From Phytophthora quininea (taxonomy: Eukaryota > Oomycota > Peronosporomycetes > Peronosporales > Peronosporaceae): 64,000 nt of DNA. How positions within the stretch are numbered: the stretch's first letter is position 1; every line of letters starts with the position of its first letter. The position numbers and the translations under genes are program-made. The notes beneath the pieces were generated by a model, which saw only the letters and a list, made by a program, of their open reading frames with translations, ran no database searches and was not told the DNA's origin. This document shows, one piece after another, positions 10,838 through 20,396 of this stretch. The DNA is taken from the NCBI GenBank assembly GCA_011947345.1, contig JAAVTG010000611.1, forward strand, positions 1-64,000, read 5' to 3'.

Positions 10838-11872
10838 CTAAACGGCAGGAGCGACGGTGGCCGGGGAATCGGAAGTCGGTTCGGTGGCACCATAAGCAGC
10901 CTGGACGATATTGCCTTGGATGCTGTTGTCAACGTCGTCACTCGGGTTGCCACTCACCATGACGCCCTCAAAGAAGCTGCCGATGGCGCCGTTACTGTTG
11001 TCACCGCCGATTCCCAGCACAATCGCTCCTTGCTTCTTCATGACCGTGTATCCGTTCGGTCGAGCTCCGTCGTACGTCGTCTGGAGCTCACCAGATTGGG
11101 CATTTCCTGCTTCAAAGCGAACGTTCCTCCGGATCTGCCCTTCAGCATAGCCGTCACAAACTCGGCCTGAATTGTCGGCGTCTTGGAGCAATATTTCGGG
11201 TTTTCACAAGCGAAAAGTCCGTTTTCAAGATCGGCCATGACCCAGGGACCAGGGCCGTCGCCGTAGCCCCACATGGTGTTGTTACCGAAGTATAATGCCT
11301 CCATCGTCGCAGCTCCGTCGTCCTTGTTGTCCGTCTCGGCGTTGCCGTAGTCGAAGCAGCAGCCGCCGTTGAAGTGCGTGCCGGCAGTGACCATGTACAT
11401 GGCTTCGGCGTCGTCGCCGGTGGGAATTCCGGTGGTTTTGTCGTTGCGATAACCAACACCGGTCTCGACCCAAACTCCGTAGGCTTTTTGGCCGTCGATG
11501 GAGATCGACAGTTTACTCGCGTCAGCAGGACCTTCGGGGTCTTTTCTCTCCTCCAGCAGGGGCAGGAGTCAAGTGGTTCTTCTTACTGGATTGGTCGTAG
11601 ATGATGGTCATGGTGCAGGTGGTGCTGGCACAGAAAGTGTCTTGAGCAGGGGCGTTGGCAATGCCGCCGGCCTCCAACGGAGCGATGTCGAGCGTTTTCT
11701 TGTCCGAAGCACGAGTCACTTGGTACAGTGGTCCGGTGTACGCATCGAAGAGAGCTCGAACGGTGCTGTGGGCAGCGACGCACGGTGTGTTGCCATTTTC
11801 GTAGATATCGCAGGGACCAGCAGTGGCGGCTCCGAGGAGCACGGCGACGGACAATGGGAGACCGCGAAGCAT
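10838..11872 (-). CDS. Secreted GH54 alpha-L-arabinofuranosidase, two frame breaks
   Basis: A signal peptide (MLRGLPLSVAVLLGAATA) is followed by CDIYENGNTPCVAAHSTVRA, a typical start of the GH54 catalytic domain. NGGCCFDYGNAETDN carries the Glu of the family nucleophile motif and GIGGDNSNG carries the Asp of the acid/base motif. WGYGDGPGPWVMADLENGLF is also characteristic. The product would be exported and release arabinose side chains from plant cell-wall polysaccharides. The C-terminal CBM42 arabinose-binding domain usual in fungal AbfB is absent: the protein stops soon after the catalytic domain with a short Ser/Thr/Pro tail. The frame shifts near 11555 (GGEK to EGPADASK) and near 11115 (FALK to AGNAQSGELQ). 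Confidence 0.85.
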
Positions 11873-12615
11873 GAGTGTCTTGTCTTGGGGTGGAGGTCGT
11901 CGAATGGAGAATGAATTGAAGCTGCAGGCATCTTGAGTCCAGCCAAAGTTGGGTCGACATGCGCCAACACGATTTTATCTTCCAGCTTTGCGTGGATTGT
12001 TCCGTGTGAACAGCACGGATCTCAAAGCTGCCATTATGAGACTGAATGTAAAGGATTGGAAGCAGCTTCGATCGAGAGGAAGCCTGGCCGATAACTAAAG
12101 AGACAGACCCTACCGACGATCAGTTCATCCCGCTTCTTCAAACTGGTCTTCAAGATAATCTTCGGATCGGACCAATCGTGCCCGGCTCAAAGTCAAGGAT
12201 CAATTGGATTGCGTCCACTCATTACAACAGGACCGACCATACGATGGTGGACTGCATTCATCTTGCGTGTTGAGTTCCTTTGTTGAGTCTCTAGAACAGA
12301 GTGATCATTCCGTTCAACTGGTACAGTAACTCGCGACTTTGACCGTTGCAAAGCGCAAAAACGTTTGCTCTACCAGGATTGGCTTTAGAAACTGTCGTAC
12401 GACGTGAGTGTTGATGTAGCTTGTAGTCACGGCGCGTGATACGTGTACTATTGTTATTGATAATCGACTTCGGTAGCGATTCACTAAAGCGACAAAGATT
12501 TCTAAGCTTTTTTTTCATCCGCCAGCTTTGCGCTTGGAAGTCTCAGTACAGATTTGGGAGAAAGTTCGACATCAGTCCATCAAGTAGGTCCAGAGTAACC
12601 TTCCATCCTCATTGA
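11873..12615. other. Intergenic, no gene seen
   Basis: The 5' flank of the GH54 gene, running up to the hAT insertion. No coding stretch, repeat or RNA gene stands out. The last eight bases (12608-12615, CTCATTGA) are the target duplication of the adjacent element. Confidence 0.5.
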
Positions 12616-12641
12616 CAGGCATGCTCTATCGGGGCATTTTG
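12616..12641. repeat. Left terminal inverted repeat of the hAT element
   Basis: Begins CAGGCATGCTC and ends GGGGCATTTTG. It pairs with 15585-15610 with two mismatches, clustered at repeat positions 12-14. Confidence 0.92.
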
Positions 12642-12750
12642 CACATAAAAAGCCAAAAACCCTTTTGAAACTCTCCAGGAGTGCCCATTTTGCCGCTCGG
12701 ATTCAAGGCTGTTGAAGGAGCTCTCCAGGCTACAATTGCTGTTACTTCCA

Positions 12751-12848
12751 GATAGCTAACGCCATTAGTATGAGCCACTTCCAACGTAGCTAACGCCATT
12801 AGTATGAGCTACTTCCAACGTAGCTAACGCCATTAGTATGAACTACTA
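12751..12848. repeat. 34-bp tandem repeat, about three units, inside the hAT left end
   Basis: The core TAGCTAACGCCATTAGTATG recurs at 12753, 12787 and 12821, an exact 34-base period with few changes. It lies between the terminal repeat and the transposase start, where hAT transposases often have subterminal binding repeats. Confidence 0.85.
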
Positions 12849-13057
12849 ACATGAATCATTGTTGTCTGTAGCATGCCACATTCGTCCTGTTGTCCATTGT
12901 CAACGTTCATTATCCGTTTTACCGTGCATCCAGAATCGAGAAGGAGTCGTTACGCTGCCTCGGATGGCGCGCCACTCACCCCCAAAGGGAAACGTCCCTA
13001 CAAGTCCAAGCAGAACCGTGTTTCTTCCACTCGGCGTAGCGTCAACGAGGTGTTGCG

Positions 13058-15423
13058 ATGCACGATCGAGAAAAGAAAGCGCCACGGCAACACTGGTTGC
13101 CGAAGTATGTCAACGAACTGGGGATACGCCCCTTCAGCTACAAAGATTTTGAAGTTATTGAGGCCATCTGCCAGTTTTGTACTGCATTTGGGCGTGAAGA
13201 TGAGGACAAATCGAAGTCTTCGGCTTTTGGGTCACTTCTGAACAAGAAGCAGCGGAAAAAGAAATCGAAAGCTCAGATCTTTACATCGTTTCGGCGAGAC
13301 CACATCACAGCGCATATGGAGAGTCAACATCCTCGTAAATGGGAAGCCTTCCAAGCCCTTCAAGACGTAAGCGCACGTGTGCAGTTCTTTCTCCCAAAGA
13401 TGATAGAACATTTTCTACCAGCTTTACCTGCCTTCGACTTTGAGGTTCCTCCCGGGATTGTCAGCATCATTCGCCGTTTCTTCTGCAACAGCGATGATGG
13501 AGGAGTTGGTTTGGTTCAAGTGGATGCAACCATCGGAGAGGTGACGATGGCGAGAGACTTTGTGGAGACAACGAGGGACGTTTGTGTTCTGTTCATTAGC
13601 AACCGCGAACAATTCGAAACTGTGCTGCGCTGTATCAGGGCAGGTGTGAGTTTTCGCGCTACCGAAAAGATGTTTTTCGAGTTTGGCACGGTTTTGGGCA
13701 ACATGAAACTCGGATCTCCAGACCGCAATGTCATCGGCCGACAAGTCCGCTTCGTGGTGGCTCTGAATTTGACAGCGATTCGGTTCCTTCTCAACAACAC
13801 CTGGGGTTTCTCGATCCTGGTCGATGCAGCAACTCACCGACGTGAAGGCTACCTGGATGTTAGAGTTTCATTTGGACTTTTGGGGGCGTCCACAACGTCC
13901 ATCTGCTCGCCGTTCCGCTGGGGCAACTCGGTCATACTGGCGCCAATTTTGCTCAACTAGTACTTGGGCTGCTAGAAGATATCGGAGGCAAAAATTTGAT
14001 GCCAAATCTACTTGGTGTATCGAGCGATGGTGCGGCCAACATGTTAGGCCGCCACCGGGGATTTTCAACCAGACTTCGAAATGCAGCTCAGCTTGTTGGT
14101 AACACATCCGTAGTCATCAACTGGTGTGGAAGTCACCAGCTCAACCTGGTTGTTAACGAGTTCCTTCGGGTCCTTGACCGCAACGTCAATTTCCGCTCCA
14201 GGCTCGGTTCTGAAATCTCATTTACTCGAAAACATGAGAGCGTGAGATTAACGGTGGGTCTGTGTCCTACATACTCGCCGACACGTTGGGAGTCGATCCA
14301 CGATGCATGCCACTTTCTGCTGAAGAACTACGTTCGTCTTGGGATTGTCCAAGACGAAAAGGCTTACACGAAATCGAGTGACGCATGGTGGTTATGCTTA
14401 TTTGTGGTCTGCAAGTTGAGCGAGAAGATCCGCGCCTGCTTTCGCAAGCTGCAGTATAAGACGGTTACTATGCGCGAACAATACGCTGCTCTGGACGAAC
14501 TCCACTTATCGCTGGCGTTGAAATTTGAAAGCGATTCGAATGACGAAGGTGCGCCGACTGTCGATTCAGCAAAGGTCTCTGATCACTTGCAGTGGTGCTG
14601 CCTTCACTCTAAAGACCTATTCGACAAGATTGCGGGACAACATAATGCTCATACATGTCGTCAAGGAGCTGAAGTGGGTATCGCTGGCATGGCTCTGGAC
14701 CAACCAAACATCCACAAGCATCAAGACGGCGAAGAGGCTTTGGAAGTTTTAGCGCATCTGGCGGACATGGTAGACGAAGATACCCCGAGTTCCCACGAGG
14801 ACGAAGACATGCCACAACTCAATGAAGTAGATGAACCGACTGAATCCCAGCAATCAACGAGTCAGCAAGGCTTGGTGGAAGCTGTTACTACAGCTCTGAC
14901 CGTGATGATCGACGGAATTGCCGATATCAAGCTCGATATTGCAGCAGAGACCCGCGATGCGCCTCCAACGAGACCGATTGACATTGTGAAGTGTACGGAT
15001 GGAGCGTTCCGTCGTCTGCTGATCGCTCATTCAGCAAAATTGCGAGAGCACCTAGGTGAATCGGCGACCGAGGAGATCTGGAGCCAGCGCAAGAACCTGA
15101 TCCACGAATACAAGCTAAAGAGTGATGTTTGCAGAAAGGTGAAGGATCAAGGTGATCTGTCGCTTGAAGACGCGTGGGCTAAAGTCGACCCTTGTGGTGA
15201 ATTTGGAGCGCTCACCGAATTTGCTGTTGGCCTCGCAAGTATTGCTCCAGGAACTCATACTGTGGAAGGGGATTTCAGTACGCTAAACCGAGTAGCTGGT
15301 CCACAGCGAGGACGACTGAGCACATACGCTGTTGAAGGAGAACTGCAAGCGCGTCAATACTTCGAAGTCATGGAGCTGGCGGACAGATTGGAGTCAAGCA
15401 AGAAAGCTATAGCACAACATTAA
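13058..15423 (+). CDS. hAT transposase, one frame break
   Basis: An N-terminal BED-type zinc finger pattern (CQFCTAFGRE, then FRRDHITAHMESQHPRKW) leads into an RNase-H-like core. The core includes VDAATHRREGYLDVRVSF, GVHNVHLLAVPLGQLGHTG, GVSSDGAANMLGRHRG and NWCGSHQLNLVVNEFL. An insertion rich in Asp/Glu follows (about 14500-14900), and then the C-terminal dimerisation region ending VEGDFSTLNRVAGPQRGRLS. The frame slips once at a run of five G (13882-13886); one more G would restore it. Apart from that break it is open to TAA at 15421, so the element may be young. The true start may lie a little upstream. Confidence 0.85.
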
Positions 15424-15584
15424 GTTTCTGATCCACCAGAGCGTGCGTAGGCTAACCTCTCTTACATTTCCATGCGTAAGCCTGTGTCCTTTTAGGGTTT
15501 TCTGGCAATTCTATACATTTCCTGTGCAATGCCCCTTTGAAGTTTCCCAAGTCTGCCCATTTTACATCAAATCCCATCGACTTT

Positions 15585-15610
15585 CAAAATGCCCCGTTTG
15601 AGCATGCCTG
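15585..15610. repeat. Right terminal inverted repeat of the hAT element
   Basis: Reverse complement of the left end, followed directly by the target duplication CTCATTGA at 15611-15618. Confidence 0.92.
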
Positions 15611-15618
15611 CTCATTGA

Positions 15619-16593
15619 GATACTACGTTTTTGCCTCCTTCAGCACCCTCGTATCGCTATCTACTTCGTCTTAAGGACGGCAACCATTCTACTAGAAGAC
15701 CAGACGAGCAAGAAACACTGTAGGAGTTCTTTTCGACAATGATGTACATACTTTTTAAACGCGATTCTCAGGTACACGAGGAGTAATATGGATGTGGTAG
15801 AATACGTCACCACGGCAAACAAAGTTGTTACCACGACAACAGTCGACTACGTCAAGGTACAGAATTCCCCAAAACCACAAGTTTACATCATTTTCCGCTG
15901 TAGCTCTTCCATGACGCGTTGAATTGCAATGCGATCGCAACTCGGCGCAAATTGATTCACGAACATGGCGAGCAGCGCAAACTCAAGTTATTGGTGACGC
16001 TAAATGCACTTCACTCGAGCTGGGAATTGAAGGACGTCTCCCAATCTAGTGCAGTCTGTATGGAACGGATCGACATGCTAGAAGCAAAGCTACGCAACCA
16101 AGACAAGCTCTTACAGAAGTTAACTGATCGCCCCGAGTCTGACTCGGACGACGATCTGTACCTGCACGTGGAGTCGACAGCAAAAGTTTTGTCGAAGCTA
16201 TGCTGAGAGCAATGTGAGAACGAAGATTTTACTGTTGGTGGACACGACGGTCATGCCAAAGTGTCCACGCCGCAGTTGTATGCTATTTACGCTGTCGTCA
16301 AAACGGAAAACAACCAGACCATCCGGCTGCTCAAGAACGGCAAGTGCGTAGAGTCCGCCAACATTGTGTTCGACCCAGGCACCAGCAGTCGCACGCCGCT
16401 GTCTTTCATCACTTGGCTGGGCAGTGAAGACGAACTAGCCGTCACTTGCAAGGGCAACCGGGAACGTCCCACCTATGGGTCAGTTGGCACGACTGTTGAT
16501 CAACAAGCTTGTCGTTTCGACTGGAAATGCACCGGAATTCCGTCGTCCGTTATGAGTCATCCCATTTGCGACTGTCACAGATACCGGTGCTAG
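15619..16593 (+). pseudogene. Family copy E, interrupted by the hAT element and a TGA
   Basis: The head resumes after the target duplication (PSYRYLLRLKDG). It passes a degenerate intron 1 ending TTCTCAG at about 15771, an exon 2 equivalent (YTRSNMDVVEYVTTANK to VDYVK) and an intron with GTACAG/CTGTAG borders ending near 15902. Exon 3 has head and coil (VCMERIDMLEAKLRNQDKLL) and then a TGA at 16204-16206, at the codon equivalent to the conserved tryptophan. The C1q-like half (LYAIYAVVKTENNQTIRLLKNG to DELAVTCKGN) continues in the same frame, and its last strand appears frameshifted. This is the most diverged copy. Confidence 0.65.
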
Positions 16594-16632
16594 TAGTTTT
16601 GAAACGTAGTGGTGCAGTTTCCCTTGCCTAAT

Positions 16633-16645
16633 TCATTTCTCGATT
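16633..16645 (+). promoter_or_regulatory. Possible oomycete initiator upstream of the Rh gene
   Basis: TCATTTCTCGATTC lies about 42 bases before the ATG at 16675 and resembles the oomycete initiator pattern TCAYTYY. Position and form fit, but no transcript evidence is available. Confidence 0.3.
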
Positions 16646-16674
16646 CTCTTCGGCCGCACTCCAACCAAGGGACT

Positions 16675-18081
16675 ATGGCGGAGCTTCCCTCTCCTTCATC
16701 GACGCAAAACGATACGCCGGGACCGTCGTTTCGAGCTGCATCCCCAGTGAACGAGGACATTTTGAAAATACCGAGCGATGGCTGGCCCTCCCAAGGCCAA
16801 GACTTCGCGTGGTCGCTCATGGCGCTTCAAATCTGCTGCTTGTTGTTCTTCATCTTCAAGTTCGACGTCGCCGATCCGTCCACCGCAAAGAGGGAGCAAG
16901 TGTCGGCCGCTTGCGAGACTACTATGCCATGTACATGGACATCCACGTGATGATCTTCATCGGCTTCGGCTTTTTGATGACCTTCCTCCGCAAGTACAGC
17001 TTCAGTGCCGTGTCTCTCAACTTCATGGTCGCGATCCTGGCAGTTCAATGGGGATCATCACCGTCTCCATCGCTCACGAAATTGCTGAGGACAAGGGTGC
17101 CACCACCACCATCGACGTCGCAGCCTTAATCAACGGCGACTTTGCTGCAGCTGCAGTGCTGATTACCTTTGGAGCAGTGATTGGAAAAATCACGCCGACC
17201 CAACTGGTGTGGATGACCTTCTTCGAGCTCATCTTTTACGCCGTAAACGAAGCCATCTTGACGACGTCGCTGAGTGTCGTCGATCCCGGCGGTTCGATGA
17301 TTATCCATGCGTTCGGTGCGTTCTTCGGACTGGCGTTGACGATCCAGCTGGGGTTCCAACCGCGGACGAGCAAGTTCACAACACGTCGCAGTACAACTCC
17401 GACATTTTTGCCATGATCGGAACAGTTTTCTTGTGGATGTACTGGCCGTCGTTTAATGCAGCAATGCTCCCGGTAGATGGGTTCCAGCAAGAACGAGCGG
17501 TGGTGAATACGGTGTTGAGTATCAGTGCTTCCTGTGCAGCAGCGTTCGCCGCGACGAAATTGCTGAGCCACAGCAAGAAGTTCGACATGGTGCACATCCA
17601 GAATGCTACACTTGCTGGCGGCGTTGCGATGGGGACAAGCTGCGGGTTCGCTTTCAATCCTGCCATCTCGGTTTTTATCGGTCTACTGGCTGGTGTCACG
17701 TCGGTGGTGGGCTACTGCTATGCGACTCCGTTCCTTGAACGAACGCTCCGGTTGTCGGATACTTGCGGGATTTTCAATCTGCACGCAATGCCCAGCCTTA
17801 TTGGTGGCTTTGCTGGAGCAGTGATCACTGCCGGTGTGTCTGACAATACATACGGCGATAATTTGACATCGATGTACTCGGCTCGCGCCTATCGTTCGGC
17901 TGCTGAACAAGCAGGATATCAAGCTCTTGGAACGGTGGTCTCCGTCGCGATCGGTCTCGTTTCAGGCCACTTGGTGGGCGTGTTCCTCAAGTCGCCACGT
18001 ATTTTCCGCCAGCAGAAACTCAAATATGACGACGAAGAATGGTTCCACGTGCCTGAGGATTTCCGGGCCTCCGTAGTGTAA
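16675..18081 (+). CDS. Rh-type ammonium transporter, three frame breaks
   Basis: The sequence follows the Rh/AMT fold: YYAMYMDIHVMIFIGFGFLM, FLRKYSFSAVSLNFMVA, VQWGIITVSIAHE, then MTFFELIFYAVNEAIL, GSMIIHAFGAFFGLAL, IFAMIGTVFLWMYWPSFNAA and TLAGGVAMGTSCGFAFNPAI. The conserved His residues of the pore can be placed in the MDIHVM/IHAFGA and LAGGVAMG regions. It should be a polytopic plasma-membrane or contractile-vacuole channel for NH3/NH4+. Breaks lie near 16909 (SA to LRDYYAM), at the GGGG run 17050-17053 and near 17374 (SK to VHNTSQYNSD). Each is restored by one extra base. TAA at 18079. Confidence 0.9.
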
Positions 18082-18144
18082 ACACTTTGATTTTTCCATT
18101 AACAAACTCAATTCATTTTGCATATTGCACCACTACTTACTAGG

Positions 18145-19074
18145 ATGGCAGAAGGGCAACACCTCGTTCGGAGTTGAACGCAATCGCAACACCATTCGAC
18201 TTTAAAGCGAAAAACTGGGCATATGGCTGGAGAATCGGTCGACTAGGAAACAATGGTCTATATAAGCTTAGCCTCCGCCTCATTCTCTGACATCGTTTCT
18301 CTCAGGTACAGATGGGGACTGACGGGGGAGGAATACGTGACACCGACCTTTGATATGCCGGGTGCGTCAGCTAGAGACTACGCTTCGGTAAGCAGTTCCT
18401 GGCAAGTTGTTTTGTCGTCTGCTAACTCGCAATTTCGTCGCCTTCTAGTTTAGCTGTAACGCACTTGCATGCAATCAAAACGGATCTAGCGCCACGAAGC
18501 GGAAACTCACTCGACTGCCGGGTGGATCGATTGATCTGGAATTCATAGTGACGAATAAAATCTCACAAGCGACATGGGGTTCGAGGTTCACGTTTCAACT
18601 CGCTCCCGTCAATGTCGAGCGAATCGATGTCCTCGAGTCGAAGCTGCGAGATCAGCAAGAAGAACTGCAGCAGATGCGTGCAGATCAAGCTGTCAATTTC
18701 GTTCAGCTCACGGCCCAGACTAAGCGTGGCAGTTGCAGTGGCAGCAGACTGAATCGGACGACTTAATCCTGACAAATGACGGCGAAGTCGTTAAGCCTTC
18801 CCGCTCCGATGTCTATATGATCACCGTTGTCGTGAACGCGGCTTGCACGAAGCCAAACTCTAGAGTTCTGCTGGACATTGACGATCATTGTCGAGTTAGC
18901 TTCAGCATCTCTGCGCAAGAGGCCGTCACCTCGACTCCGGTAAATGCAGTCACAAGGTTGAGTAAGGACAGTAAGGTGAGTGCTTTGTGCGATGGTGATC
19001 TCGCGAGCCTGTCGTACATGGCGATCGTGCGCGTAGGAACGGAACGTTATGCACAGTTGAGGCGTGATCGGTAA
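18145..19074 (+). pseudogene. Family copy F, degenerate
   Basis: Exon 1 starts at ATG 18145 but stops early. The intron site at 18255/18256 (CAATG then GT) and the acceptor at 18305 are in the family positions. Exon 2 (YRWGLTGEEYVTPTFDMPGA) and exon 3 (LTRLPGGSIDLEFIVTNK, FQLAPVNVERIDVLESKLRD) are recognisable. The frame slips near 18730, after which QWQQTESDDLILTNDGEVV to LASLSYMAIVRVG completes the C1q-like part. The conserved tryptophan is retained here. It lies between Rh and the PEP-mutase gene, on the plus strand like all other copies. Confidence 0.62.
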
Positions 19075-19127
19075 ATGGACTACCGTAGTTTGTCAACCTG
19101 GTTATCTCAAGCCCTCGTCTCCGTTGC

Positions 19128-20180
19128 CTAGTTGGATGCACCGTAACGCTCCTCCTCTGCGTAGTACTCGGTGAATCCCACGACGTCCTTGACATGTTCA
19201 AAGTCGCTCAAGAGTTCATTGAGTCCAGGGCTTGGGGTGGCATTGACTCTACTAGCAGTCGTTGTCGACGTGCCCGCAGTCTGGTGACGCAGCTCCTCCA
19301 ACGCCTTCTCCATGACTTTGATGCTCGCATTGAGCAACGTCACAGGGTACAGCGCGATCTTGTAGCCGATCTCCTGGAGCTGCTTGGGCAGCAGCACGGG
19401 AGTGAGTCCCATCTCGACCATATTGGCCAGCTTGGGGCCCGGAACTTGATCACAAAACGCCTTCATCTCCTCCACCGACCGTGGCGCTTCAATGAACGTA
19501 ATGTCCGCTCCAAGACGCACAAATTCCTGGCATCGAGCGATCGCTTCTTCGAGCGAGTGAGTCGCTCTCGCGTCCGTACGGGCCAAGATCACAATGTCGA
19601 AGTTTCCTTCACGACGGGCGTCCACCGCCGCCTTGACACGAGCGAAAGCTTCTTGTCGGTCCACCACCGCTTTGCCGGCGGTGTGGCCACAGCGTTTGGG
19701 GGATACCTGGTCCTCAATCAGGATTCCAGCCATCCCAGCCTGAGCATACCCCGCCACCGTGCGCTTGACGTTCATGGCGTTGCCGTAGCCCGTGTCGCCG
19801 TCTCCCAGGCACGGGATGCGCTTCAGAGACGAGCAAACGGTCTGCGCACTGCGTTGCATCTCTCCGAACGACAGTAGCTGCGTGTCGGGCACACCGTGCA
19901 CCGCTGACACGCCAAAGCCCGTCATGAAAGCAGCGTCGTAGCCTGCGCGCTCAATGAGCTTGGCACTGAGTCCGTCGTAGCAGGACGGCATCATCATCAG
20001 CTCGTCATTGGCCAGCAACTCGCGGAAACGAGTCACGCGTTGCGCTTGCGTGGTGGTGGAGAGCATTGCGCCGGACTTGAGCTCGACCAGGTAAAAGTGA
20101 AAGTGATGATTCGGATCGGAGTGACGCAAACACTGACTGCCATCCCATAGTGCAAACAAGTGAAGGTTTTGTTGGATCAT
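19128..20180 (-). CDS. Isocitrate lyase/PEP mutase superfamily enzyme
   Basis: Intact open frame. The barrel motifs are clear: SCYDGLSAKLIERAGYDAAF, TGFGVSA, DGDTGYG with the metal-binding Asp, ILIEDQVSPKRCGH (the KRCGH loop with its Cys, shared by isocitrate and methylisocitrate lyases), VILARTDAR and ADITFIEAP. This fits a C-C lyase acting on 2-methylisocitrate, oxaloacetate or a related alpha-keto acid; the substrate cannot be fixed from sequence. The first Met at 20180 gives a leader of 38 residues that does not look catalytic. MLSTTTQAQRVTRFREL at 20066 is an equally good start, and the longer form could carry an organelle signal. It is divergent from NUP188. Confidence 0.88.
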   Translation of the reverse strand: MIQQNLHLFALWDGSQCLRHSDPNHHFHFYLVELKSGAMLSTTTQAQRVTRFRELLANDELMMMPSCYDGLSAKLIERAGYDAAFMTGFGVSAVHGVPDTQLLSFGEMQRSAQTVCSSLKRIPCLGDGDTGYGNAMNVKRTVAGYAQAGMAGILIEDQVSPKRCGHTAGKAVVDRQEAFARVKAAVDARREGNFDIVILARTDARATHSLEEAIARCQEFVRLGADITFIEAPRSVEEMKAFCDQVPGPKLANMVEMGLTPVLLPKQLQEIGYKIALYPVTLLNASIKVMEKALEELRHQTAGTSTTTASRVNATPSPGLNELLSDFEHVKDVVGFTEYYAEEERYGASN

Positions 20181-20396
20181 TTTGGGGGCATGTCGAAGCT
20201 GTCACAACAAAGTACACACGTGTAGCGTGTACTAGCTGCTTCCAAAGCACTCCATTCCCATGCAGGATGCAGTGAGAAACCCAGCAGATTGCCATTCCGT
20301 CAGCCGAAGTGTTTACAACATTTATGTATCTTAAATGCGTGTACCACACGATATATGACTTAAAAATCAGTTTGTGTCACTCTAATCTCAAATCCT
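20181..20396. promoter_or_regulatory. Shared divergent promoter region of PEP-mutase-type gene and NUP188
   Basis: Only 216 bases separate the two divergent start codons, so the regulatory elements must overlap. An AT-rich stretch (ATATATGACTTAAAAATC) lies about 30-45 bases before the NUP188 ATG. No other element is recognisable by eye. Confidence 0.4.

Larger units (their letters stand above)
12616..15610 (+). mobile_element. hAT-family DNA transposon, complete ends, 8-bp target duplication
   Basis: The 26-bp terminal inverted repeats begin CAGGCATGCTC and end GGGGCATTTTG; they lie at 12616-12641 and 15585-15610 and match at 24 of 26 positions. The flanks carry a perfect 8-bp duplication CTCATTGA (12608-12615 and 15611-15618), the size typical of hAT. 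The interior holds one transposase gene in + orientation. Subterminal motifs CCCTTTTGAAACTC and CCCCTTTGAAGTTTC lie about 60-70 bases inside each end. The element is 2995 bp and sits at the 5' side of family copy E. Confidence 0.93.

Noticed and set aside
19194..19877. 227-codon plus-strand frame
   Set aside because: Antisense to the PEP-mutase/isocitrate-lyase-type gene.
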